Shown here one piece after another: positions 44,830-55,795 of a stretch of DNA of 64,000 bases; the first letter of the stretch is position 1; the number at the start of each line of letters is the position of its first letter. This stretch comes from Kingdonia uniflora (taxonomy: Eukaryota; Streptophyta; Magnoliopsida; Ranunculales; Circaeasteraceae), in assembly GCA_014058105.1 (NCBI GenBank), contig JACGCM010000440.1, forward strand, positions 1,178,001 to 1,242,000, in the 5' to 3' direction. Below the pieces are notes generated by a model. It made no database searches and was not told the origin of the DNA. It saw only the letters and a program-made list of their open reading frames with translations. The position numbers were made by a program, and so were the translations under genes.

Positions 44830-45192
44830 TATTAGATCGTGGCATTATCTGACGCACCTACGCTTGGAGCGATTGGAGTTGTTGATTGTACGAGTCTCGA
44901 TGAAATACAAGTATTTTTCTTCATTTGTTTCGTCAACTTGGACAATCATGGCGCCTGTCTTGTAGCTGCCATCCTTATAACTTTCGATGTCAACAATATA
45001 CTCTAGCATTCGACCTTGTGCAAATATATTATGGAGAAAAAAATATCAATACGGAACATTGCTCTGTGTCATGATGTTGAATCTGATGGTGAATACAGTA
45101 TGGCTTTCCTGGTATGGGCGTAAGAGTATTGGCAGTTCTGAAGCATTCATGTTTTTGTATCAGCGGGCACAAGTCTGCAAGAGTAGTTGTTA

Positions 45193-46010
45193 ACTATGGT
45201 ATACACGGAATTGGCTTCCTTCGCCCTTCGCGTCCTTGATTGTCATTGGATTTGAATCGGTTCTTATCACCCCAATAGTCTTTATTGCTGTTATGGGCTC
45301 GTTCGTCGGGATGGCCTTTTGTTGGTAGGGTGGTGCGTTGAGGTCTTGGCTTCTCAGTTGTCAGTTGCTCAAGGTTGATAAAGTTGTTGACCTTCTCTAT
45401 CATATCCTCCAATGTCAATGGTTTGTTGAGAACCAGGTGCTCTTTGACTCGTCCATCCACGATTAGAGCATTGGTGAAGGCGGAGATTGTGATTTTCTTG
45501 TCGAGGTTATCGATTTTCTGGGCTAGTCCGAAAAATTTCCTGGTAAACGTCTCTAATTTTTCATTTGGAGATTGCTTGAGGCTGAACAAAGAGTAAAGAC
45601 TCTCCTCCTTGTCTTTATTGTGTGAATAGTTTTTGACAAACAGTTCGTGAAGTTGTTCAAAAGTTTAGATAGATCCTTCATTGAGTTTGTGGAACCATCG
45701 TAGAGGTTCTCCTTTCAAACTGGTCGGAAAGAGGTGGCAGAGGATGTGGTTAGATGTCGAATGCAGTCCTAAAGAATCCTAAAATTCTTGGACGTGGTCC
45801 ACAGGATCTCCCCCCTTGTATTTTTGGATCTATGGAGTATGAAAACTGGCTGGCAGGTACTTCCTCATCTAGAAACTCTTGTGCGAGTGGGCTCTTCTGT
45901 AGTTTAGGATAGTTGTTTTTTGTAGTGTGTATTTGAGCATCTGACAGCCCCTTGATGCGCCTGTTTACCTGTTCCGGAGTAAGATATAGGTGAGACATGA
46001 TAGCTCATCT
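45193..46010 (-). pseudogene. Element A gag, broken
   Basis: Starts MSHLYLTPEQVNRRIKGLSD. In shifted frames it gives TSNHILCHLFPTSLKGEPLR, LFVKNYSHNKDKEESLYSLF and then the open 45194-45589 stretch with ETFTRKFFGLAQKIDNLDKK. This matches the Tat-type gag core also seen in element B. Confidence 0.8.
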
Positions 46011-46495
46011 TATTGCTGGTCCTCCCGCAGGATTATGCTCTCATATTGCTTCTCCCATATGGTCATAGACTGAAACTCGAGGTTTTTCTCTGTTTTGCTC
46101 CTCTTGTTGTTGTAAATCTATTACCGCTCCTGCGGGTAATGGTGGATTGATGTGACTCCGAGGTAGAACTGGTTCTTGCTAAATTTGAGGAAGTACTATA
46201 TTTTGGCCTCGATGTCCCAAGTGATTATGGACTGATATCCGAGGTTGCAGGCAGAGCATTTTTCTATATCGGATTTACCGTTATTCGAGCTTAAAGAGCT
46301 CTGATTATGTCCTGCATGCTAGCGAGCTGTTTCTCTAGCTCTATTCGTCGTTCGGCTTCTGCTTGCACAGTTGTTCATAAATCTATCACTTCTTCAGCAG
46401 TGTCAAGTAGGACGTGGTGTGATTTGTCTTGATTTTTCATCTTTCAAAAGTGAATGCGGTAAAAACTGGATTGGAGAATGCTGAGTGTATGCTTC

Positions 46496-46515
46496 GGTTC
46501 CCACAAACGACGTCA
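46496..46515 (-). other. Element A primer-binding site
   Basis: On minus, TTGACGTCGTTTGTGGGAAC follows the 5' LTR. It aligns with TTGGCGCCATTTTTGGGAAC of element B, so it is the same primer site with C-to-T type changes. Confidence 0.65.
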
Positions 46516-46517
46516 AA

Positions 46518-47303
46518 TGTAATAGCCTATTTTCGTAGAGACCAAAAATAGTACTTTACACCTTTAAAATATAGAATAGTGGTTGAGAACCGAATGTAAT
46601 TGACACGAGTTTTAGCGTGGAAAACCCTTGAATGGCTAAATAACCATGACCTCTCCTGAGGATTTATGAAAGAATGGTGTTTATATAGATGCTAACTATT
46701 ACAAAGAGAACGAGATTGAATATCAAAGTTTTGGTAAGGATGACTTTCTCTAAGAGTTCTGTCGGTGATAATAGCCGTCCTCGATCCTCATCTCCTGGTC
46801 TCTTTTTATAGGTTTTATAATATGATCGTTGGTTACATTGATGAGGAAAGTTATAATATCTAGTTTTGATAAGTCTTTATAATGGTCTTTTGTAACGTCT
46901 TGATACTTGTTGATCTGTAACGGATCTATTAATACTCTTAGCTGTAGCTTCTAACCGTTGGAGAAGATACGATCTCTTGTGATGTTCGCATATATACGAG
47001 TTGTTGCTATGTGGAGGAGTATCTTCTACAGTGCAAAGTTACAGGATGCTTTGATATCTCCGAACTGTTGATGAAGATACGATCTCTAATAGTGTTCGCA
47101 TGTATTCGAACTGTTGATAGACATTTGAGTATTTTTTGCAGTGCGATGTTATTGAATGCTTCGACATCCCTGAACTATAGATGTGGAAGTCTGTATTGTG
47201 AACTGCTTGCCTTCAGCCCTTGGTTAGTTACCAGTGTGTTAACTTCGAACTATATGAGCTCGAATATCGGACTTAGTATGAGGATTAGAAATAAGCCCTC
47301 ACA
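46518..47303 (-). repeat. Element A 5' LTR
   Basis: 786 bp; on plus starts TGTAATAGCC and ends CCCTCACA, followed by GTTTC. About 60 differences from the partner LTR by eye. Confidence 0.93.
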
Positions 47304-47691
47304 GTTTCGAACAACAATTCCCCCAGTCCCAAGCAACGGTTTTGTGGAGAGAGCAATGGTCCTACCTCAGTCGCATAAACTTGCTTAACAAAAACCCAGA
47401 AGAGCATAACAAAAGAGGTGAGTAATTCTATAATGTTTCAAGCTATTTTTCCTTTCAGTGAAATGACTATTTGTTTTTTTATGACTGAAGATATACACAA
47501 CCCATTGTGAAATGCCTATGTTATGTAAAAATGACAGATTATAATTATCGTCGATATGAGCAATCGATAATTTCAACATGACCTTTTTGTTGAAAACTCT
47601 GGTGATCGACAATTTATTGTTGATTATCTGTACCATCAACATTTATGCCATGTTTTAATTTTGTTTTCTGCTTTAGTTTGGGTTTTGTTGT
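47304..47691 (+). repeat. Duplicated block copy 2, host leader exon end and intron start
   Basis: Continues from 32607 after element A. It keeps AACAAAAGAG before GTGAGTAATTC (donor 47418) and the intron up to GTTGT, the target site of element B. Confidence 0.85.
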
Positions 47692-48216
47692 TGTAGTGGC
47701 TTATTCCGTATCTCGTACTCATGCTTCATCTTCGACCATCACACAAACACTCAATCTTATCAACATAACAAGCGACGCTATTGAAAACATATTACAGTTA
47801 CAGAGTTCTAGTCATCACTTTCGACCTCTACATTAATAGTTCGAGTTAAGCAAACGCACCGTCATCAATGAAGCCATTACAAAATAGTAAAGATCAGAGC
47901 GTTACACAATCACATCAAAGATTATTAAATATATATTATAACGTCCATCATTAAGGATAATAATGGTCGTTAAACGATCATATTATAAGATCTATAAGTA
48001 GGACCAGAGAATCTGAGATGGGGGACGGAGGAATGCTCACTCAAACTCTATACTAAAATATTCAGAGCATTTCTTGTAATATTTAGTAGCTATCAATAAA
48101 CTTCTCTCTTTCTAAATCTTTAGGAGAGGTCTTAGTTTTATGACCTATTTAAAGGTTTTCCACGCTAAACTTTGCGCTAATATTCTTCTATTATTCATTT
48201 AGACGCTCTGAATATC
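47692..48216 (+). repeat. Element B 5' LTR, first part
   Basis: Starts TGTAGTGGCTTATTCC and is interrupted after ATATC (48212-48216) by solo LTR-C. It resumes at 49344-49388, ending GGCTATTATA. The 570-bp total compares with 566 bp for the 3' LTR. Confidence 0.9.
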
Positions 48217-49338
48217 TGATCAATTTATAAACCGATGTCTTAAAAGACCTACAAGCGCACGGTGTGCTGTTGAGTACAAGTGAAAGCAGGGACGTATTCT
48301 AAGAGACTTGTGGTGCAAATTATGTTTTGAGCTACTAATTTTATCTAATAAGAATGAGTTTTGGGTTTTTCTAAGTAAAGAAAATAAAATGCTATAAAAT
48401 ATGAGGTGTATGAGTTGGAGTGAGAACCAAGGCTTAGATTCCACTCCACCCTTTGTAACCGTTAGATAATATAAATAATTAAAGTAAATTATGAGTTCCC
48501 GTATCGCATATTCTTGGTCGGGCATATGCAATACATCAAAAGATACAAGAGATTTAGTAATTGAGAACTACCCATAAACCAACTTACTCAAACATGGTCC
48601 GGTTGATAAGTATGGATTATGTTATCTTCTCCATGTTCCTAACCTATCTTGTTATGGTCTAACAAGATGGTTACTTAGATTCATTATTCCTCCTAATCCT
48701 AGCTATGGTCAACTATAGGACGAAGGAATACGAATATGCAATATTTTGGGATAAAGAGAAAGTAATTACTCTAACTAAGCTATACAATCAACACTATGGC
48801 TACATTGGGTAGAGCTTCCTTTAGCCTTGGCTAAGAAGATTATCTACTCATCTTTTGATCATTGCCATACTACTATTACTATGATAAAAGTAAAAGACAA
48901 GAATAAGAGAGAGAAAATAACCTTTATTGCTTTAAATTTTGATATTACACTCTCCAAGATGATCTCTTACTGGTGGGATTTCCATCCTATTTATAGAGTA
49001 TAAGAAGGGTTAAAAAATATCACCATTAATATTAAATCCCCTAAACAATGCCTAAAATCATGCATATATATTATAACTCATGAGAATAATATTTATATTT
49101 AATTCTCTTCAATAGGCTTTAATGCATGGGCCTTTGGTTTACAACTTCAAATGAGAATCATTGTTGGAGTGCTTCACCCTCGTTCTTCGTTAAAAACAAG
49201 AAAAATATACAATTTGTTTATCATGTGACCGATTTCTGTAAATACAAACAAAAGTACTATTAGTGTCACATTTATTTAATAAATGACTAGGTAGATATAA
49301 ATTTAGGAGTTGTACACGTAAATATTATGTGTCTATTG
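48217..49338 (-). mobile_element. Solo LTR-C inside the 5' LTR of element B
   Basis: 1,122 bp matching 16560-17679, flanked by ATATC at 48212-48216 and 49339-49343. The 3' LTR of element B reads AATATCATTGGTG without the insert, so the empty site is visible in the window. Its terminal CA has become TG. Confidence 0.9.
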
Positions 49339-49343
49339 ATATC

Positions 49344-49388
49344 CTTGGTGTAAAGGCTAAGTTTGAGATACAAAATTAGGCTATTATA
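49344..49388 (+). repeat. Element B 5' LTR, last part
   Basis: CTTGGTGTAAAGGCTAAG through GGCTATTATA, matching 63646-63690. Confidence 0.9.
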
Positions 49389-49410
49389 TTTGGCGCCATT
49401 TTTGGGAACG
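49389..49410 (+). other. Element B primer-binding site
   Basis: TTTGGCGCCATTTTTGGGAA directly follows the 5' LTR and establishes the plus orientation. Confidence 0.75.
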
Positions 49411-49699
49411 AAGTTCTCAAACTCATTGTCTCAGAAAATAGTTGATTATTTCTCTCCGAGATGACTTCTAGACTAGAGTACGCCAATTTCTCCAGGAGAA
49501 GGAAACACTGTACTAACAGAGTTACGGGCCATTCTCAACTCCAAAATTGAAAGGTGAGCCGCTCTAGAATAATAACTAGCAGGCGTCCAGGACGCGTTGA
49601 AGGTCCTGCAAAGTCAATAGGCCGCAACCCAGAAGAACAAATGCGAGCTACCAGCTATTTTGCGGGTTTCCGTTCTAGATAGGATAGCACCTCACACGA

Positions 49700-50700
49700 A
49701 TAATTTGGGAGGTGAAGATCGATCTAATCATAAATAACCTGGGGGCGAGCAAGCTATGGAGAAGGAAGTCCTGCAAGAAGTTGATGGCGGTCTCGCTGGA
49801 GTCAGACAGAATGAGTCACCCCGAGAGAGAGTTTAAATTCTAGTTTTTGAGTGGATCAGTAAAGGAAGGGGCAACCACATTCCTCGCGAAGGACGAGTCC
49901 CCCGACTAACCACCATAGCTCATCAGTATGTGACTAAGGAACATGTTGAAAGTGCATCAGAGAATTGCTTGATGCTCAAGTCCTAACAACTAAAGGAATT
50001 CACAATAGGTTATAGAAGAGTCTGATCGCACATAAGTTACTGGATGGCAAAGTTCCTACTGGTTTCTATACTCTGAAAATTCAAAAATACAAGGGAACTG
50101 ATCCAGTGGAACACGCTCAAGAATTCCAAGATGTTCTCCGCTTGTATATTACATCCAACCACATTCTATGCCAGCTCTTTCCTACTAGTTTACAAGGTAA
50201 ACCTTTGCGATGGTTCCACACACTACCAGAAGGATCCATTATGACTTTCGAGTAATTGAGAAAACTCTTTGTCAAGAATTACTCACACAATAAAGTCAAA
50301 GAGAAGAATCTATATTCTCTATTTAGCCTTAATTAGGTACTAGAAGAGAAGCTCGAGACATTTACTAGAAAATCCTGGAGTTGGTCCGTAAGGTGGATCG
50401 ACTCGATCAGAAGATTACTATTTTGACCTTCACCAATGCTTTGCTCGTCGATAGAAGAGCGAAGGAGTACCTCATTCTAAACAAACCTACGACTTTGTAG
50501 GACATGATCGAAAAAGTTAACGGGTATATCGATCTCGATAGAATGGTGTCCGACAGACAGAAAATTTAGAAATCAACCTTAACAGCTAGAGATCAATCTA
50601 CATACCAAGATTTCAATTGCGTTGCTGATCATGAAGGAGATAGGAAGAGAGCAAAATCTAATAAAGATCGACCTCGAAAAGGCAGTAATATGCCAAAACC
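49700..50700 (+). pseudogene. Element B gag, broken
   Basis: The frame from about 50035 reads LLDGKVPTGFYTLKIQKYKG, DPVEHAQEFQDVLRLYITSN, LCQLFPTSLQGKPLRWFHTL and LRKLFVKNYSHNKVKEKNLY, the Tat gag core shared with element A. Stops at about 50255 and 50332 and later frame changes break it. Confidence 0.78.
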
Positions 50701-50869
50701 TTATCTTCCCAAGATGACTGTTACCATGGCCATCATTTATCATATACTTCAAAAGGATAAGTTTTTTCGCAATGCATAGTATCTCCAACCCTTTGAGAAC
50801 GAACTATATTATATTTACCACAAAGTTCGACATCATGAGACAAAGCATCGCATCGCTTTACAACGACTG

Positions 50870-51480
50870 TTGGAGTATATTTTTGCGGATGGACGAATGC
50901 ATGAATATATCGTGGACGTTGAAAGTTACAGACTTCCCACAGAGGTCGTACAGGTCGAAGAAACGGTAGAGGAGATGCATTTATACCATATATCCCTCAA
51001 CTACTTTATTGAGACTCATACCATTAACAAATTGAACAGGTGCAAAAGACAATGTATTGGCCAATGCCACAACTTGACCATAGACGATAAAGAAGCTCGG
51101 TTACTCCCCGCATCTAGCTCTCAACGCATAGGGATCTCTTTTGATGATTATGATGTTCGCTACGTCAACTTTCCTCACCATAATGCTTTGGCGATAATGT
51201 TGAAAATGAGAAATGTCGTACTACATACAGTGATGGTAGATATTGGTAGTAGTAGCGAACTATTTTTTTAAAGAATGATTGATCAGATGGGGCTGGCTGA
51301 CAAAGTATAACCTAGTGACATTGATATATGTGGATTCAATGGCTCTAGAGAAGAACGTGTAGGAAAGATCATACTTTCTATTATGGTAGGACCAATAACA
51401 GTTGACATTATATTTTATGTTATCAATGTAAAATACCGTTATTTGGGGATAATGGTACGCTGCTAGCTACATAATATACG
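50870..51480 (+). pseudogene. Element B aspartic protease
   Basis: KEARLLPASSSQRIGISFDD, VNFPHHNALAIMLKMRN and HTVMVDIGSSSELFF correspond residue by residue to element A, but the D-T-G triad is D-I-G here. A stop follows at 51269. Confidence 0.8.
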
Positions 51481-51814
51481 AGCTATTCTGTCAACCTACC
51501 ATTTGGCGCTCCGATTCGAATCGAATGATGACATTTGCGAAATCAAAGGCAGTCAGAAGCTAGCTCAAGCTTGTGAAAATACTGTTACCATCGTACTAGA
51601 ACCATTGATACCATAGCTCGTATAGTAATTACAAAAAATAATAGGGAACTTTACAGGAAACTTTATAGTGAATTTTACATAAAACCAGCTGCCAAGTGCA
51701 GAAATCACAAAGTAAGTTAAAATCAATGGGGACAAGCGAGGAACATTTATTAGAACTCTTTTACCCACAATAGAATGAGATGCTCTTATATAGTTCCTTA
51801 AAGACAGCAGTGAT

Positions 51815-52880
51815 GTATTCGCTTGGGCATTTCATGAAATGCCGGACATCGATCCCAATCTGGCCTGCCATAAGCTTAATTTGAAAGATAAAACTGAAGC
51901 CGTCAAACAAAAATAGAAAACTTTAGCATCAAGACTCCGAGAAGAAGTCAACAAAGAGATCGATAAAATCATTAAAGTTGGTTTTATCAAAAAAGCCAAC
52001 TATCCTGAATGGATCTAAAACATTGTAATAGTACTGAAGAAAAATGGCAAGATCAGAGTAAGCGTAGATTTCACGGACCTCAATAAATATACTCTGAAGG
52101 ATAGTTTTCAACTTCTTATCATAAATCATCTGCTCAATTTTACTGCGGGACATAAACTCTTATCCATGATGGATGCCGCGTCAGGGTATAATCAAATACC
52201 TCTGCTACCCGACGATCAAAAGAAAATAACTTTTATTACAGAGCATGGCCTGTATTGCTATATGGTTATGTCTTTCGTTCTTAAGAATGCTGGAGCCACT
52301 TATCAAGGGTTGATGACACAGATGTTCAAAGACCATCTCAAAAAAGCGATGGAAGTATACATTGATGATATGTTGTGTGAAAGTCTCAAGAAGGAGAACC
52401 ATATCGCAAATTTACACACTACTTTCGCAATTCTTCATTTCTACAAAATGGGACTCAATCCCGACAAGTGCCAGTTCGGGGTCTAGTCAGGCAAATTCTT
52501 AGGACATTTGATCAGTAAGCAAGGCATAGAGGCTGATCCAGATCGTATTCGTACATTGTTATCTATACCTTCTCTAAAAAAAGACGTACAAAAGCTAGCA
52601 GGCAAGATAGCAGTAATAAATCATTTTATCTTCAAGTCTTTAGATCGGTGTCAATGGTTATTCGATCTATTGTGTGAAGGGACAACGAAAAAGAAACCTA
52701 AAAAAGATCCTGAGATTGAGTGGACTTTAGAATATGAAGCAGCATTTCAGGAACTCAAACATTATTTGGGCAAACCACCAATGATGAGTGCACCTTACGA
52801 AGAAGAAGAACTCACCGTATATCTTGCCGTTACCGTTGAATCATTGAGTTCTATCCTCTTTCGACTTGATGAGTAGATAG
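51815..52880 (+). pseudogene. Element B reverse transcriptase, broken
   Basis: DVFAWAFHEMPDIDPNLACH, KIRVSVDFTDLNKYTLKDSF, MDAASGYNQIPLLPDDQKKI and the active site VYIDDML (about 52355-52375) are in one frame with three stops (near 51914, 52016, 52484). The tail LGHLISKQGIEADPDRIRTL is open to 52876. Confidence 0.82.
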
Positions 52881-53645
52881 AGAAACCTATCTACTTTATC
52901 AGCAAAACTCTCACTCCAGCAGAATCCCTGTATACCAAGATCGAGAAGCTACTATTAGTTTTCGTTTACAGATCACAAAAGTTAAGATAGTATTTCCAAG
53001 CCCACTCAGTTCAAGTAATGACAAATTATCCTTTGTGCAAAATCTTGTCTAAGCGAGAGAAATACAGATGAGTACAATAATGGTCGGTAACTCTTAGCAA
53101 GCATGACATACGTTTTGAACCAAGGCATTCTGAAAGAGGTCAAGCAGTAGCAGATTTTCTTGTAGATTTCCTAGCAGAAGATCCTGATTGGGAAGAAGAT
53201 AGTACAAAAATCAATAAAGAATTATTTGAAGAAAAGTCAGACTGAATATCTTAAAAAGGTTGACATCTTCTTACTGATGGTTCTGCCGGACCTATGGGGT
53301 CAGGCGTCAACATCGTCCTTATTGCGCCTTCCAATTACAGAATTTAAAAAATAATCAAACTCAACTTTGAAGCTACTAACAATAAGATCGAATATGAGGC
53401 ATTAATTCACGGTCTAGATATGGCTCTGGAGATTGGAGTTTCTGAGTTATCTGTGTACATAGACTCTTTACTCATCGTGAACCATTATACAGAGAAATTT
53501 CAAAAAAACAAAAAAATGATTAATTATGTCGCAGTAGTAGACGACAAAATGCGCAGATTCAAGAATGCTACCATTAAACATTTACCTCACGGAGAAAATA
53601 GACATTTTGATTCCCTAGCCTATCTGGCGGGAGTTCTCTGAACAG
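52881..53645 (+). pseudogene. Element B RNase H and second RNase H
   Basis: The first RNase H ends ERGQAVADFLVDFLAEDPDW. The second begins LLTDGSAGPMGSGVNIVLIA with its Asp intact, and continues IEYEALIHGLDMALEIGVSE and YIDSLLIVNHY. Two RNase H domains in a row are a hallmark of the Tat group. Confidence 0.8.
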
Positions 53646-53749
53646 AATCTTGATATCTCAAGATTGAAGTAATATCCACTCCCAACATTAACATCATAAG
53701 CTCAAATTCTATTAATACTGGGGGAGTTGAAGATGATGAGGACGATTGA

Positions 53750-54890
53750 CGACGACCTTTTCTAACATATATCGAACCCCAAAACAAGTTTGATAGCAAA
53801 CTTCCTAATCATTCTATTGAAAGATGACGTATGCTTGATAATGTTAAGCGATACGTCGTGGCTAATAATTTCCTTTATAAAATATCAGTCACAAGACCCT
53901 ATCTCGAATGTTTATCGGATAAAGAGGCTCAAAAATTCATGCATGAACTTTATGAACGTACTTGTAGGTCCCATGTAGTAGGACGATCTTTGACAACTTG
54001 AGCTCTTACTCAAGGAGTCTTATGGCCTAAAATGAAAGCTCAAGCCATCGAATATGCAAGCAAGTGTGATGCCTACAAACAACATGGACCCCAAATTTGA
54101 GCTCCAACCTTGAAACCTCATTCTAGAAAAGTTGTTTGGCCATTCAAAAGATGGGCCCTCGACTTCGTGGGTGAATTCCCAACTACACCAGGAAAATGAA
54201 AGCATCTCCCCGTCGCAACAGACTACTTCATGAAATGGGTAGAAGCAGTTCCTTTATGTCACACACGAGAAGAAGAAGTCATCAAGTTTATATAGGAAAC
54301 CATCATAATATGATTGGGATGCCCGCACCTCATCAGAATTGATAATGGACCGCAGTTCGTTGGTTCCAGAGTCGTTGAGTTCCTCAGCCAGCACAACATC
54401 ATCCACTCTCCATCCAATCCCTATTACCCACAAGGAAATTGTCAGCCCAAAATCACCTATCGAACTATTGTCAACGGAATAAAAAAGAGTTTGATAGAAA
54501 ATAAGGGTAATTAGGTGCAAGAGTTACTACATGTGTTATAGGCATATCGAACAATACCGCGAGTATCGACTGGATGCACGCCGTTCCTGTTAGCTTACGT
54601 AACACGAGATAGAGTAATCATGAACTTGGGAAAAATACTATCAGGCTCTTGCCAAATCTTATAATAAAAGAGTTCATTATCGAGAGTTTGAAATTAAAGA
54701 TCTCGTCCTCTGATAGATACCAATGCTCAGAAACGATGTCCACGCTGTAAAATTCCTAGAAAATTGGGAATATCCTTTTATCATTATTGGAAAAAGTAGA
54801 TTAGGTTCCTACGACCTCGCCACAGAACACGGAGACCCAATGCCTAATCCTTGGAAAACAAGGAGATTGAAGCTATATCAAAGATAATAA
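53750..54890 (+). pseudogene. Element B integrase, broken
   Basis: The finger (MHELYERTCRSHVVG, CDAYKQHG) has lost one Cys to Tyr. The core keeps the first two Asp (WALDFVGEFP, IRIDNGPQFVG), but the third catalytic residue is Lys (QPKITYRT where element A has QAEITKRT). Several stops are present. Confidence 0.8.
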
Positions 54891-55159
54891 TCTATCACAG
54901 TGTACTTTTCTAATAAATCTATCATCTTGTACGCCGGTCTTACATTAATGAAATACTTATGTTTGATCGCCCTACATCAGAGTACTTTATACTATTTCAT
55001 ACAATACTCTATCTAACATCTTGTGTACGTCAATCTTACAAACAATGAAATACTTGTGTTTAGCTGCCCTACATTGCAGTACTTTTCTAATATATCATAC
55101 AAATACTTCTATATACAAATTACATGTCTAAACATCACAGATTACCAGTGGGTTCACCC

Positions 55160-55620
55160 TATTCAAATATATTACAGATTGTTTGTTGCTTTAAGCCAAA
55201 CTGATCTTCTATTACATTACAGATCGTTTGTTGCTTTAAGCCAAATTGATCTTCTATTACCTAACAAATCATTTTTTGCTTCGGCCAAACTGATCTTCTA
55301 TTACATTACAGATCGTTTATTGCTTCGGCCAAACTGATCTTCTATTACATTATAGATCATTTGTTTCTTCGGTCAAACTGATCTTCTATTACATTGCAGA
55401 TCGTTTGTTACTTACGCCAAACTGATCTTCTATTACATGACAGATTGTTTGTTACTTCAGCCAGATTAATCTTCTATTACATTACAGATAGTTTGTTGCT
55501 TCAGCCAAATTGATCTTTTATTACATTACAGATCATTTATTGCTTTAGCCAAATTGATCTTTTATTATGTTATAATTTTTTTATTGCAAAGCATTTGTCG
55601 TTTCAGCCAAACGAACCCTC
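55160..55620. repeat. Element B tandem array, 44-bp unit, about nine to ten copies
   Basis: GATCTTCTATTAC recurs at 55203, 55248, 55292, 55336, 55380, 55424, then diverged at 55468, 55512 and 55556: period 44 (first 45). It lies at the same place as the 156-bp array of element A, between the ends of pol and the antisense gene, but the sequence is unrelated. Confidence 0.92.
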
Positions 55621-55795
55621 TACTCTATGACATGATGACTAGTAGTTCTACAAAATGACTACCAGACTTCTGTACCATAAATGGCTCATTAAAAGGTCAG
55701 TACAAATATATATACTATTACACTCTATCTATTATATTTTCATTGGTAAAGTACGAATAATCCCTTATAACAGTCATAACGCCTCATCAGTCACT

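Larger units (their letters stand above)
32608..47303 (-). mobile_element. Element A: 14.7-kb Tat-lineage Ty3 retrotransposon with an antisense gene
   Basis: Two 786-bp LTRs (32608-33393, 46518-47303) are flanked by the GTTTC duplication (32603-32607, 47304-47308). On minus the order is primer site, gag, protease, RT, RNase H, second (archaeal-type) RNase H, integrase, a 156-bp tandem array, then 6.5 kb holding an antisense gene on plus. By eye the LTRs differ at about 60 of 786 positions (8 percent). The dual RNase H and the extra region between pol and the 3' LTR place it in the Tat group. Confidence 0.93.

Noticed and set aside
15589..49338. The 2.1-kb direct repeat as a pair of LTRs of one giant element
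   Set aside because: The block contains host intron sequence plus pieces of two other LTR families with their own target duplications, and copy 2 continues into element B. A duplication explains it better.
55160..55620. Regular short repeats that might suggest a CRISPR array
   Set aside because: Units are contiguous 44-mers with no unique spacers, inside a plant retrotransposon.
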